Positions 33,287 to 44,025 of a DNA stretch of 64,000 nucleotides are shown here, one piece after another. The DNA is from Chondrus crispus (lineage: Eukaryota > Rhodophyta > Florideophyceae > Gigartinales > Gigartinaceae): positions 187,004 through 251,003 of the forward strand of contig NW_005178644.1 in assembly GCF_000350225.1 (NCBI RefSeq). The letters run 5' to 3'. A program made the translations under genes and the position numbers. Positions within the stretch are counted from its first letter, which is position 1. Each line of letters starts with the position of its first letter. The notes beneath the pieces were generated by a model. That model saw only the letters and a list, made by a program, of their open reading frames with translations. It was not told the origin of the DNA and did no database searches.

Positions 33287-33861
33287 AGCTGCCTCATGTT
33301 ACCCCGAAAGACGACGCGCTCATCAAATGGGGAGCGATCAACCTCTGTGCAGAAAAAGGTGTTAATGCCACACAGCTTGTCCCTAATGACATTAATATCG
33401 CTCTCCCTGACCCTCGGAAACTCGCTCCCCAGCAAATCGGACAGGGTGGTGGTAAGCGGATGCAGGCCCTGGGACTTTCCCTGCTTTACAACATTGACAA
33501 CCTGGGGCGATGAATTCTTCCTGTCGTAGGGAATTGGCTCCCCCACGTGCTCCTTGGTGCCGGCCATGTCCTTCATGTTCTTGGCCTTATCGAGCTCAAG
33601 ACGCTTGCGATCGGCCTTGAGTTCTGCGCGTTCGAACTCGAGACGGGCCTTGGCGGCCATCAGCTCGAGGCGCTCGGCCTCAATGCGTGCCTTTCGCGCG
33701 CGCTCCTTGCGCTGCTCGGGGGATTCACACGAATCGGAGGATTCGGGGATGTGAGGGAGCTGGGATGGGAGGGGGGTCTGCTCCTCCTTTGCGACGCAGA
33801 TGGGGGGCGCCGCACGACGGCGCGATGCGGGCGCCGGAGTCATCGTTTTTGATCTGCTCAT
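33247..33861 (-). CDS. Coiled-coil protein of unknown function
   Basis: 204 residues from the ATG at 33861. A basic start is followed by a long uninterrupted helix rich in Arg/Lys/Glu/Ala (about residues 45-105, KERARKARIEAERLELMAAK and onward), then a small mixed domain (LHPLTTTLSDLLGSEFPRV ... RGNMRQLCLRYRKLQ). Its 3' end overlaps the start of the DnaJ-type gene by 40 bp in another frame on the same strand. Either the two are a broken single gene or they overlap. I do not recognise the family. Confidence 0.45.
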   Translation of the reverse strand: MSRSKTMTPAPASRRRAAPPICVAKEEQTPLPSQLPHIPESSDSCESPEQRKERARKARIEAERLELMAAKARLEFERAELKADRKRLELDKAKNMKDMAGTKEHVGEPIPYDRKNSSPQVVNVVKQGKSQGLHPLTTTLSDLLGSEFPRVRESDINVIRDKLCGINTFFCTEVDRSPFDERVVFRGNMRQLCLRYRKLQLSAS

Positions 33862-34085
33862 CGTTTGCGTACAGATGTTGGCGGAGAAAAGTTTGCCTGG
33901 AGACAAACGTTGTAGTACAGCTCTGTGCCTTCGCTTTTTGTGTGGACAAAAGTATTGCGTTCATCGTAGATTGCTCCGACGCCGCTATGTGGAAGGCGAG
34001 ATAGGAAAAAAAATCCTAGTCAATCAAAATTGATGGGCTTGCGCATCACGCAAATTTAGTACCGCTGGAGGGTACTTGTAGTTGA

Positions 34086-34615
34086 GCCCGTGCCGCACAC
34101 TTCTCCCGGCCCCCCGCCCGTGCCGACCTTCCACCTTCCACCTTCCAACTCAAACATCACACATTCTCACCCTTCCCTACGACAACTACTCCGGCTCCCC
34201 GCCCGTGCCGACCTTCCACCTTCCCAACTCAAACATCACACATTCTCACCCTTCCCTACGACGATTACTCCGGCTCCCCGCCCGCACCGACCTTCCACCT
34301 TCCACCTTCCCAACTCAAACATCACACAGTGTGCACACTCCTCCCGGCTCCCCGCCCGTGCCGACCTTCCACCTTCCACCTTCCCAACTCAAACATCACA
34401 CAGTGTGCACACTCCTGCCGGCTCCCCGCCCGTGCCGACCTTCCACCTTCCCAACTCAAACATCACACATTCTCAGCCTTCCCCACGACGACTCCTCCCG
34501 GCTCCCCGCCCGTGCCGACCTTCCACCTTCCACCCCCCCCCGTGCCGACCTTCAACCTTCCACCTTCCTAACTCAAACATCACACATTCTCAGCCTTCCC
34601 TACGACGACTGATCC
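34086..34615. repeat. Minisatellite, about seven units of 65-85 bp
   Basis: Repeated blocks GCCCGTGCCGACCTTCCACC and CAACTCAAACATCACACA alternate with variable CTTCCCTACGACGA segments. Strongly pyrimidine-rich on the plus strand. It ends about 90 bp before the ATG of the next gene, so it may act as, or disturb, its promoter. Confidence 0.9.
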
Positions 34616-34705
34616 TGACCCAAACGCATCACTCCCACCCCAGTTGCAACTCCATTTCCGACCCCTCATCCCCCCCCGTTTATTGGAAACTTGGAAACAC
34701 CTGCC

Positions 34706-36712
34706 ATGTCTGCGCCTTCTGCAGTACCTTTCGTAGTTGACCTCACAACTGGACAGCCGTCCTCACCAGCACCCCAGTCACCGCAGTCGCCAACGGACCA
34801 CACACTACCACGCACCCCACTTCCTGACGCCGAACACTCACAACCCACCGGCGGCGTTGTAACACCACGGTGCACAGCACCGCTTGTTGACTTTTGTCTC
34901 CATGGGGGCCTCGTTGTGTCCAGAGGTAATACGGTACAGGATAAAAATCCTGTGCTTCCTACATTTGATTCCACATGGGCAGGCCTGCCTTGTGTACAGT
35001 CACGGGCAGACCGTGCATTGTGTACGAATGTGAGAGATGGCCCTGAGCCCATGAGGTTGGATATTGGAAGGATGAGGGGCCGGCACAACTGGCACTCGGT
35101 TCCCGTTCAGGATTTAAGTTTTCGGAAGTATGTGCTGCAGCACACAGTGCACCAGAAAGGAGATTTGAAGCGGTTCCGTCAGCTCGCGATGCAGGATAAT
35201 GCATCGGCCATGGAAGGGTGGAGTCAGTTTGCTGCCAATAGCAACTATTGGGAGGTGCCCAGTACATTGACGTGCGGCCGCACTTTCGCCAGAGATGTAC
35301 TCGATTGTTATTATCTTGACGAAATGGACTACGTGTTGCAGTCCCGTCATACCCTACGTCGCCACAAGTTCCCTCTTTTCGCTGATCCATTGATGGGGCG
35401 TTGGTGGAATGCTTTCAAGCACAGAGCAAACTTCTCATACGAGCGCCATACGTGGAATCGCTATGGACTGCTTATACCTTTCGACTGTTACGAGACCATG
35501 TACTTTGACGATGCTTCGTATAAAGAGGTGTTTCCCCAATGCCCACAGTGGCTGCAAGCTCTGAAGTTCCCTGAGGGAGTTCCGCTACCACTGCCGCCGG
35601 TCATCTACTACTACCATGAAGAAATGGTCGTAAGGGAGGGAGGCGTGATGTCAGAAAGATGTCGCAGGCTTTGGCAAATGTTTCGCATGGAGATATGCAC
35701 CATGTTTTGTGCGTTTTGGTTCAACGAGGCAACAAGGGGCGGCCGCCTATTCTTGGTGGACAAGGGTACCATTACAGTGCTGAAGGACGTATGCAAGGAT
35801 GTGAAGTGGGTGAATGGGAGCCAGATGCTCTTTCCTCTCATGGAGTTTGTGCATAAGCTGCCACGACATCTGGAATGCTATATGGTGAGCACAAATCCGC
35901 ATCTATCTAACTGCGTGTACTTCCACGCGTTGCATGGAACGGGAGAGGCGGATATGAGGAAGGCAGGAGGAGAAGTGCGATACCTTTCTTTCAAATCGAG
36001 AAGGATTCGGTTGGCTGCGCGTCAGCAGCGGCGCATGGAGGAGAGGCGGTCCTCGCCTATGACCCTAAGTCTTCATCCACAGGATTTGTCGTTAGTGGAA
36101 GGCCTTCCCGCGCTCGTCATTGCCAAGCAGTGGGACCTCCACGGTAGTCTGACTGTTAGAGGGCTGGTATCATTGCTGTATGATACAGCAAGCAAAACGA
36201 CCAGAACTGTTGATCAGATCTCTCAAGAAGTGGGCAGGCTGCAGCAGGAGAATGAATCGCTGCGAAGCTTCATTAATGGAACGGCAACTGGGCATCCGTC
36301 GGCTGTCCGCGCCAAACATTTACACCATAGGCCGAGTATAACCCCGTTCCATGGCCCGTTCAATGTACCTCATGTACACCCACCCCAGAGGACGGACAGC
36401 GGATATGATGGATACAATGATGACAGGAGAGGAGAACAAAGGGGCGGCCGCCATCATTATGTTCGAGATGAAGGGGACTGGCGAGATCGGAACGAGTGGG
36501 TTGGTAGGGGACGGGATAGTCGTGAACGATATCAACGTCAAGGCATTGGCTATGGCACAGGGCAGAGAATAGAAGCAAACGATGAACTTCTATACGGATA
36601 CGGTTACCATGATGTTTCTCCGTTTCGTGGTCGAGCTCGGCAGAGGGAATGGACTGCTCCGGAACCAGAGAGGACCAGATTCAGGCGCTCGAGTATGGAC
36701 AATGACTACTAG
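34706..36712 (+). CDS. Unnamed 668-residue protein; homologue of the antisense frame in E3 (family X)
   Basis: Start at ATG 34706 (the frame is open 15 nt further to a TTG). A Pro/Ser-rich N-terminus (1-60) precedes a conserved domain (about 130-430). Its marks are GRTFARDVLDCYYLDEMDYV, HTWNRYG, FCAFWFNEATRGGRLFLVDKG and LPRHLECY. A short coiled coil follows (about 490-530, VDQISQEVGRLQQENE), then an Arg/Gly/Asp/Tyr-rich tail like RNA-binding RGG tails. The same marks occur in the minus-strand gene at 61838-63770 (GDRTFAYSLDEVEYLDRMAT; ALGNAFMNEVSIHGRVFVQPIG), in the same order and followed by a coiled coil. The family is unknown to me. The frame is intact. It lies in a transposon-rich region and may be a mobile-element protein. 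Confidence 0.7.
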   Translation: MSAPSAVPFVVDLTTGQPSSPAPQSPQSPTDHTLPRTPLPDAEHSQPTGGVVTPRCTAPLVDFCLHGGLVVSRGNTVQDKNPVLPTFDSTWAGLPCVQSRADRALCTNVRDGPEPMRLDIGRMRGRHNWHSVPVQDLSFRKYVLQHTVHQKGDLKRFRQLAMQDNASAMEGWSQFAANSNYWEVPSTLTCGRTFARDVLDCYYLDEMDYVLQSRHTLRRHKFPLFADPLMGRWWNAFKHRANFSYERHTWNRYGLLIPFDCYETMYFDDASYKEVFPQCPQWLQALKFPEGVPLPLPPVIYYYHEEMVVREGGVMSERCRRLWQMFRMEICTMFCAFWFNEATRGGRLFLVDKGTITVLKDVCKDVKWVNGSQMLFPLMEFVHKLPRHLECYMVSTNPHLSNCVYFHALHGTGEADMRKAGGEVRYLSFKSRRIRLAARQQRRMEERRSSPMTLSLHPQDLSLVEGLPALVIAKQWDLHGSLTVRGLVSLLYDTASKTTRTVDQISQEVGRLQQENESLRSFINGTATGHPSAVRAKHLHHRPSITPFHGPFNVPHVHPPQRTDSGYDGYNDDRRGEQRGGRHHYVRDEGDWRDRNEWVGRGRDSRERYQRQGIGYGTGQRIEANDELLYGYGYHDVSPFRGRARQREWTAPEPERTRFRRSSMDNDY

Positions 36713-36760
36713 TAAAACCTTTGGCCAAAGTGAAGTAAAGATTCATTGACTGTACCTATG

Positions 36761-39343
36761 CTAAATGGCGAACACACCGCCATCCACTGAAGGCTGTATC
36801 TCTCGCGCTGATGTGTCCCTGGTACGCTGCCCTTCGACACCGTTCACACCTGCTTCAGTACCATCGTTGCGAGGACTCGCCCCAACGTTTAGCTTGCAGT
36901 ACAAATTATCCTTCATGCGGAGAACTGTCCCGGAAAGGGATCTGATCTGTGATGAACGACCTGGTATGAGCTCGGATAGTCTCAAATTTCCACATTTGAT
37001 ACTTGTGGTGTCCATGTTGTTGATATCACGGACGCGACCGTTTTCACAGTTCTTCACCAAAAACTGAGACGTCAAGTCTTTGAAGACTAAGGCGATTCCG
37101 AGAATACAGCGGAGTGCATCTTTGTGACCAAGGAGGAATGAGAGTGGACTTCTTTCCGAATCGGAACTTTGCGCAAACTACGTGCAAAACTTGGCGGCCG
37201 CCTCCACAACGTTGATAGCTTTGTTGATAACTCTCTTTTTCGTTCTGTTTCTCTTTCTTTTAGACGAACCTAAGGCCTCAGTCACTTGTACCTCGTGAGA
37301 AACAACAAGAATCATGTCCTGTCGCTTCCCGTACAGCTCACTCAGAAGGTTGGAATTGTATTCATTAAGGATGATATCGCCGGAAGACTTCGTCTTTGTG
37401 TTTTGATGTCTTGAAGGCGGCCGCCCCTTGACTTGGAAGCATCAACTTCTGGGAACCCCCAACTAACCGTAAGCTTTGATTGATCAACTGACACACAAGA
37501 TCCCGACCATGGCACCATCAGGAAACCTAATTGTTCGAGGAATGCTGACTTGCACTTCTTCCTGGACTGGTTCAAGTGCTTGCCCATAAGCTTGTATATC
37601 TTCCAAGCTCCGTGCCTGGCAACGTCCCGCGTCGTCTGAACCTCCTTTACCACAACTTTCTCTGGCGCTTGCATGTTCCCGGGCCCGGGCGTGTATTCAC
37701 CATCCTCTTCTTCCCCAGAATCACTTTCACTTTCGACATCCTTCAGTCTACGTTTCAAGGCTTCAGACTTACTGTAATCCTGCACCAACCTGGCGTGCTC
37801 GATGTCGGTTTCAAGGATGAATCCTTTCTTCAGCCAGTCTGGTTGGCGCAAACTCACAGCTTTCCCGGTGCAACTGAAATCGACGGGAGTGTCCGTTTTA
37901 CAAGTGCGGCCCTCAGGATTTTCAGCAGTTTCACGAACGGCGTCGGCTGCGATAACATTCTGATCTGCTCTGGCCTCCCCTTCCTCGCCGTCATCCGCAA
38001 ACATTCCAAAGCTGTTCAGCTGCACATTGTATATGAAGTTGAGGACAGCATTCTTCTTGAAGCGACTGTGGCGTCCGCCAATACCCTCTCTGAACTGCTT
38101 TCTTGTCTCCCTTGGATTTTTCCGCACAGCAAACCTGTACTGCAGTTGAAAAACGAAACAAGACCCATTCCTTCGCCAAAGTGTTATCACGAGCTGTCCG
38201 AAGAACTTCGAAGGGTACGATGCTGCATAGAATTCGATGACAAGCATCTCGGTTGACAACAAGGCCATCACAAGGAGTGAGTTTGTCCAGAAGCTTGTTA
38301 AATCGGCTGAGGGGGGTGTCTGTGGATTTGTTAGGCGTGTTTGTTCTGGACACAATGGCATGAATATCTGCTAGCTGGGTGCCCACCTCATCAAATCTTT
38401 TGTCTGTCTTATCCATTCTTTCAACAAGACTGCTTGTCAGCGTATTGAGCCTTGCATTGAGCACGCCCTCGAGTTTTCGGAACGTGGACTGTAAAATGGA
38501 ATTTGTAGTTGTCACCGCTCCCAATGCATGAGGTTGTTCCGTGCTTTCTATATCGATATCCAGGTCGTCTCCAGGCTGATGTCGGCTGACGCTTGTCCCA
38601 GGAACTTCCGTAATTCCCCCATCATCGCTTTCCGAACAGTATTCAACCCGGAGATGTTTCTTAAGCTCTCTTACGCCGCGCTCAGCCATAGCTGTGGAAC
38701 CCTCTTCCTCAAACAAACTTTCGGCGTCTGATTCCAAGATGCGTGCGCGTCGTTCCATCAGTCTGAATCTATCCTTTTCTTCGCGGTCACGTCTCTCCAT
38801 TTCTGCTTCTCTCTCAGCGTCTTCAGCTGCCAAATCCTCATCTTCTTCATCGTCTGAATCCATGATCATTTCTGGCACTTTGCGAACAGGCTGCTCTTGC
38901 AACGCTGTTTTTGTTCTGGGTGAACGTCGGGGTGATGGTTCTAATGTATCCTCTTGCCCCGGACGGGGAATCAGGTTTTTGACTGGTGTGATTTCTGGGG
39001 TAACTGGGTGCACTCGCGCTTGTCTACGTACCATTTCCACATTCTGCAAATGAAGCACCCGCCTTGACGATCTCACAGTCGTGACTGGGCGCTCATCGCC
39101 CTGCGTTGCGTTGGATTCCGTAGCGGCCGCTCCCCGAGACTTCCGGGCTAACGCCCGGTTACGGGGGGATCTTCTACGGCTGTTTCGAGGGGTCAACTGC
39201 GAGAGAATAGCCCTTGTTTTGGGCGGAGAAACGTTTGGCCGGCGACGAACCTCCGAACTGTTGCGACGCATCTTCTTAGAGCCTGGTGAAGCATTGGCTG
39301 CTTCGGGTATAGCACGTTTCTTGGCGGCCCGTGTATTCGACAT
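36761..39343 (-). pseudogene. Basic, coiled-coil protein of unknown function, frameshifted
   Basis: The ATG at 39343 opens a 450-codon frame: a very basic N-terminus (SRRRSPRNRALARKS), acidic segments, an RDREEKDRFRLMERRARILE helix, and a second helical region around TLTSSLVERMDKTDKRFDEV. The coding signal then moves to the frame 38361-37342 at about 38150, and to a third frame at about 37420 (LNEYNSNLLSELYGKRQDMI). That third frame is interrupted by TAG at about 37149 and continues to 36761. Total span if whole would be about 850 residues. It is divergent from the gene at 39721 with 377 bp between starts, mirroring the methyltransferase/oxygenase pair. Family not recognised; charge pattern suits a nuclear, DNA-binding protein. 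Confidence 0.55.
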
Positions 39344-39720
39344 TGGGAAAAAGGGGCGGTGTTCCTCAATTTCTGGATACGAAGAACCTGCAGCTATAAC
39401 AGCATGTGAAAAAGTTGGCCGGCCGGCCTAAAGGCCACCCATTACAGTATTGGTGAATATCAATGTGAAAACGCCCACAAACGTACTGTGAGTGGCCACG
39501 ACTCTTCCATTTTGTTAGAAAATTCCTGTTCGGGGGTGCTTGAATGAGTCGTTGGACAATAAAAATCTCCCCGGAGATTGCTTGGATTGCGGATATCTGG
39601 GGTATGCTCAGACCGAATCCGCGCTCGCCACACGACAAGGCTATTTCCCGTCCGAACCATCTCAGAGATAGCCTATCGCGTATCTTCGACTAGATAGGTG
39701 GCGTCCGCCTTGACAGAGGA
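39344..39720. promoter_or_regulatory. Divergent intergenic region
   Basis: Holds the 5' flanks of two oppositely oriented genes. Contains the palindrome GGCCGGCCGGCC (39417-39428 region) but no copy of the 66-bp element found at 15.4/17.0 kb. Confidence 0.35.
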
Positions 39721-41199
39721 ATGCAACGCCTTCGGGCATGCCGAGAAAGAGAAGCGCTGCCTCTACCGAATGATTTCGTCGAGGTTCTATGGATGTTGGA
39801 AGACGATGACGACGAAGCAACGTGGTGCAGCGCGCAAGTAACGGATATTGAGGATGCTCCCGCCACGGCCGCAAACGATAAGGTTCAGGTGTTGGCGACA
39901 GCTACTTTGGAATACGAGGAGAAGGCTGCATACGGTGATCATATTCATCAAGTGGAATTCGTTGTTGGCCGTTTATTGAGACGCGCGGAGCTGGATGGAG
40001 ACGAGAATAACAATCCGGTACTGACATGGCGGACGCCAGTTATTCCACAGGCTCATGACGGGATGGATGAAGCGGATAGAGACTGGACTGGAGATGATAT
40101 TGCAAAAAACAGTAAGAGGCGCAGAGTTGTTGACCAGTACCGGATGAAAGAACTCGCGGATAGTGTTTATCGACTGAGGAAAAGCCATGCACAAGTACTT
40201 GGCCAAGTAGACATGCTAAATCGGAAGGTCGAGCTAAACAGTTGTCGGATATCGGAGGGGCTGTCGTCGACAAGGGATGAGTCCGTGCTGAAGATAGTGA
40301 ACTTTCTGCGCCACCGCCTGGAAGTCGCAGTGCAGAAGTCGCTGCGTAAGCCGTCAAGTCATATTGAACAAACGTCGGCCGACAAAATGAATATAGGGAC
40401 CTTAGGGGGTATGACGCAGAGCTTCATTCGGGTCGTTGCGGATTGCGAGCTGGCAGATTTTGAGTTGATAGCGAGGAATCTATACGGCTGCATGGTCGAG
40501 GACTCGACATTGCGTCTGGTGTTCTATCCTGAGCATGCAGAGACACAGGGCCCGGCCGGGACATCGCAGACATTCTACATACTGTTCCATCGCATGGCAG
40601 GGCTTTGTTCATTTCTGGGATTATGCCATAAGGCGGACCGTCTCGAGATGTTGAAGAAGGAGGGCAGTGCGGGGGTCGGAATGTTGAGGTTGATGGGTAC
40701 GTATGTATATTCGAGCGATGTTGGGGCCCCCGCTGCAGTTTTTGTAGGGCACAGTTGCGGAAGCACCTTCGAAATGGATGTTGCTAACCCCGGGAGCGGA
40801 GAGCTTGTGTTGTTCAGGAACAACCGCATATGGGACTCGGAAAGCAAGACCTTCGATGCAGGCCTGCGTTGTACTAGGCGGAGGCCGTCCATAGTGGAAG
40901 ACCGAAATGTGTCAAGCGCAGTTCCTCTGCCCAGTCGGGCTTTTCATTTGGTGTGGCGGAGAGCGCAAGAGGTTTCCGGGCACTGGTCTAAGAGGGACAG
41001 GAAAAGGAATGTTCGTGTTCCAGGGCAGCTGGCAGTCGTTATGCCATATGTGATGTTTGTGGGGGACTCGCATTGCGCGGACGCGCGTCGAGAGCTGAAT
41101 GAAGATGCGATGAACGAAATTGTCAGTCCGGTGCACCCGGGAACTGTTGTTCAACAGGATGTGCCGGGTTCACCCAACACCGCTGGCGGTAATGTATAG
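39721..41199 (+). CDS. Unnamed family with SH3/Tudor-like N-terminus (copy B, full length)
   Basis: Intact 492-residue frame from the ATG at 39721. Residues about 20-110 form a beta-rich segment (FVEVLWMLEDDDDEATWCSA ... VLTWRTPV) reminiscent of Tudor or BAH-type chromatin readers. A charged linker with a nuclear-localisation-like patch (NSKRRRVVDQYR) and a helical segment (about 135-200, KSHAQVLGQVDMLNRKVELN) follow. A conserved globular part (about 225-480) includes FYILFHRMAGLCSFLGLC, MLRLMGTYV and PYVMFVGDSH. The truncated relative at 21006-22037 shares the N- and mid-C-terminal parts. No catalytic motif seen. Its neighbours are a TNP2-type transposase remnant (41719-43071) and a divergent basic protein, so it may be an accessory protein of a transposon. 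Confidence 0.65.
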   Translation: MQRLRACREREALPLPNDFVEVLWMLEDDDDEATWCSAQVTDIEDAPATAANDKVQVLATATLEYEEKAAYGDHIHQVEFVVGRLLRRAELDGDENNNPVLTWRTPVIPQAHDGMDEADRDWTGDDIAKNSKRRRVVDQYRMKELADSVYRLRKSHAQVLGQVDMLNRKVELNSCRISEGLSSTRDESVLKIVNFLRHRLEVAVQKSLRKPSSHIEQTSADKMNIGTLGGMTQSFIRVVADCELADFELIARNLYGCMVEDSTLRLVFYPEHAETQGPAGTSQTFYILFHRMAGLCSFLGLCHKADRLEMLKKEGSAGVGMLRLMGTYVYSSDVGAPAAVFVGHSCGSTFEMDVANPGSGELVLFRNNRIWDSESKTFDAGLRCTRRRPSIVEDRNVSSAVPLPSRAFHLVWRRAQEVSGHWSKRDRKRNVRVPGQLAVVMPYVMFVGDSHCADARRELNEDAMNEIVSPVHPGTVVQQDVPGSPNTAGGNV

Positions 41200-41718
41200 T
41201 TATGTAGTTTAAGGCTACTAATAAACGACGCTGCGATACATTTACACTGAAGCGATCTCGAGCAATGAACTAAGCTCCTTCCCATTTTCCACACGTGGAT
41301 GGCCACACTATGCAGCTTCAAAGTGTTGGTGCGCACCAGTACAATATCAGCCTGGATCTAGTAGAAACTAACAGATATCCGTCCTATACTATATTTTACA
41401 TTAAAAATGGCTCATCAAGCTAGACCAGCGGTAGGTTTGATACGATCAGAAAAGTGTGCTGCGCGCGCGCCAAAAAATCTAAAACAAATTTCGAACCACT
41501 AAATCTACCGGGCCATTCTAAAAAATCATTTCAGATATTGAAAATCTGACCTCGTAGTGTATGTCTTAGAGCCCAACTCCATGGTCATCACACTCAGCAG
41601 GTTACCGATCCTCGTACTCCCATTGCTCCTTGCTGTTCCATAATTTCCTCCCGCCTCCGCATGCCATCCATGCCTTCTTCCTCGACACTCCATGCCGTGC
41701 GTTCAAGTATGACAGATC
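41200..41718. other. Intergenic, no feature seen
   Basis: About 520 bp of AT-richer DNA between convergent genes. Confidence 0.5.
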
Positions 41719-43071
41719 TCACCTTCGAGACGCTACCAAAGTCCTATTCACGCCGTCTGATCCTATTTGGTCCTTGTCCAAAAGCATACTGGCAGCACGC
41801 TGGGGATCTATAAACACTATATGCCTCCTGCTTCCTCGGTTGGTGCGGTGCACTAGCTGTCCAATCGAGTGCAGTATAACTGAGACGTCTTCAACGGTTG
41901 TGTTCCTGAAAGAGACATCCACTGTCCCTGTTTCAAAGACCTGTTGATACTGATTGCTAAACAAACCGCTTGCCCAGGCAGCCAGAATGAGGTCTTTCGT
42001 GACAGAGCTTCCATTCACTGGAAAGGTGTAGCGAAGGAACTTCAGTACTTTTCCATAATATACATCACAGAGGTGCCCGTGTTCTGTAGAGAACTCTGCC
42101 GCTATGTACCAATCTGACCGAGTCATTTCACGGCGATGCCGTCTTGCATTGCTCGCGCCAATGATCTGCCAACCATGACCAACCGGCAGTGAGACTCGGC
42201 CGTAACACCATATCCCATCCTTCTCGACCGCCGCGCTCGCTTCCGACTCAACAATGCCTTCCGCTCTGGATATGAAAGCAGCGAGGAGCTTTCGAGTCCC
42301 AATTCTTGCGTGATATGCGTCGTTGAGTGATTCTCAATCGCGCGGGAAGAGCAGCTTCAAATCACTCACTTCAGTCGCATCATCCCTAGCTTCCCCGCCA
42401 GCACCTCGGTCATTCTTCGAAACGAAATGGTTCCTAAAATATATCTTGACACGCTCGGTCATTTTGGCTGTTTCATCATTGACTCTGCCGCCAAGATCGT
42501 GGCGTGCAGTAAATGCTTGATAAAGCCAATGAAGCGCTCCATCCAAAATTGGCTATAGTTAACCAGGGGTCCACATTGCTCAACCATCCAACCGAGATGG
42601 ACAACGTCGTGAACTGTTGATTTACAGACCCCACTCTCCTCACGTCACCTCGGTAGTACAGAGATTCGAACCCGCAAACAAAGTCTATTCCAAGCTGCTT
42701 CATTTCGTCCACTTGCTTTTGCGACATGACGGGTCTGCGAGACAATTCGACCAGTTGAAAAAGAAGGTACAGATTCCGGAGATACGGCTGGGGCAGAGTG
42801 CCATCAAGAACTATTATGGCAAAGTTCGATAAGAACTCGGTGCACTCCGAGGCCTTCCAATTTGAGTAGTGCGCGGTATTACGGGGTATATCAGGGAAAG
42901 CAGACTGGGCAGTACCTCTCCGGATCGAATTCATCTCCTCATCTACTTGCCGCCACTGTGAAGGGCTGAGTATAAATCGATCATCGCTACGATAGGCTTC
43001 TTTCAGATGAATGCATTTACCCTTGAAATTGTCCATCATGTCTTTGCAGATGTTCATCCAGGTGTGCATTA
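41719..43071 (-). pseudogene. C-terminal half of a third TNP2-like transposase (TNP2-3)
   Basis: The open piece 43069-42476 contains SNWKASECTEFLSNFA, FAIIVLDGTLPQPYLRNLYL and FVCGFESLYYRGDV. In a neighbouring frame at about 42540-42600 lies GPLVNYSQFWMERFIGFIK. These match the W...F, L-G...L, FE-x-LYG and GPL-x-x-S-x-F-x-x-E-R-x-x-G order at the C-terminus of En/Spm TNP2 transposases (DUF4218-like). The frame then runs through one TGA (42334-42336) to 41719 with YYGKVLKFLRYTF and HRTNRGSRRHIVFID. At least one frameshift near 42550-42600 and one nonsense codon. The N-terminal half is missing because the E2 LTR begins at 43072, and it is not found beyond E2. This is a different subfamily from TNP2-1/2. 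Confidence 0.7.
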
Positions 43072-43990
43072 TGTAGTGCAGTGACCCTGCACTGTACGCC
43101 TGGCCACCGCCGTCGTGGGGCCGCGCTCCCCGCCTTTGACACGTGTGTCACACGTGTGCTCATCGAAAGTGTACGCGTACACTTTGGATGAGCCCACACG
43201 TGTATGCTGTGCGCTCCCGTCTATGACACGTGTACTCATCCAAAGTGTACGCGTACACTTTGGATGATACCACACGTGTATGATAAGCGCGCCACACGTG
43301 TACTGTGCGCGCACATTTGGGAAGGTACCCCACGTGTACGGCAAGTGGCCACACGTGTATGACAATCGTATGACACGTATATGATACATGTACAACACGT
43401 GTACGACACGTATACATACCTGGTGCCCACAAGTTTCTACGCTAATTGGCGTCTAATGCCAGGTGGCAATTCTAATGACGATAATTAATTATTAATTACC
43501 CATTTAGTAACCGATGCCGATGACGGCGCTCGGCCTATATAGGTCGGGTGTCGGAAGGCGCTACAGTAAATAGGCATCAGGTGATCGGACCCCATCTCTG
43601 GTAGGATCCTCTACGGTTCCTATCTAGTTGGCTAAGTCTGGTACCTGCACCCTTCGTCGTCATCCTTTTTCTTGTTTTCCTTTACTTTTTTCCCTATTTT
43701 CTACGTTTCTACGCTACATTTCTCCTTCCTTCTTTCTTCTCCCTTCTTGTTTTGTTCTTCTTCGACGCTGTCGATAGCGGTCCGCGACGCGACCGCCACC
43801 CCCATTCCTTCTAGTTACTCGATCCCGAGTACCCCTTCACGCGCTGACCGCGACTCTACCCGCGATTCTCGCGTTGCCTCTGACCTACCACGGACAGAGG
43901 GTCCCGAACACCCTGGTGGTGACTGGACATACCGCTTTCCCTCATAGCGAGATTTACGCCCTCGTTGGCGAGTGTGTCCACTGCACTACA
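43072..43990 (+). repeat. 5' LTR of chromovirus E2
   Basis: Starts TGTAGTGCAGTG and ends CACTGCACTACA, a perfect 12-bp terminal inverted repeat, three bases before the PBS. A TATA box (CTATATAG) is at 43535-43542, with a pyrimidine-rich leader after it. The first 370 bp carry many ACACGTG/CACGTGT motifs and two copies of a 30-bp palindrome (43161-43190 with one mismatch, 43237-43266 perfect). No 3' LTR is present, so the start rests on the inverted ends and on the break in the transposase frame. Confidence 0.8.
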
Positions 43991-43993
43991 TTT

Positions 43994-44011
43994 TGGTCTC
44001 CCGACCTAGAA
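43994..44011 (+). other. Primer binding site of E2
   Basis: TGGTCTCCCGACCTAGAA, identical to the E1 site. Confidence 0.85.
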
Positions 44012-44025
44012 GGAGTGGACACACG

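Noticed and set aside
34086..34615. Open frames across the minisatellite (for example 34090-34740)
   Set aside because: All three plus-strand frames stay open because the repeat is pyrimidine-rich. The products are Pro/Thr/His/Ser repeats in every frame.
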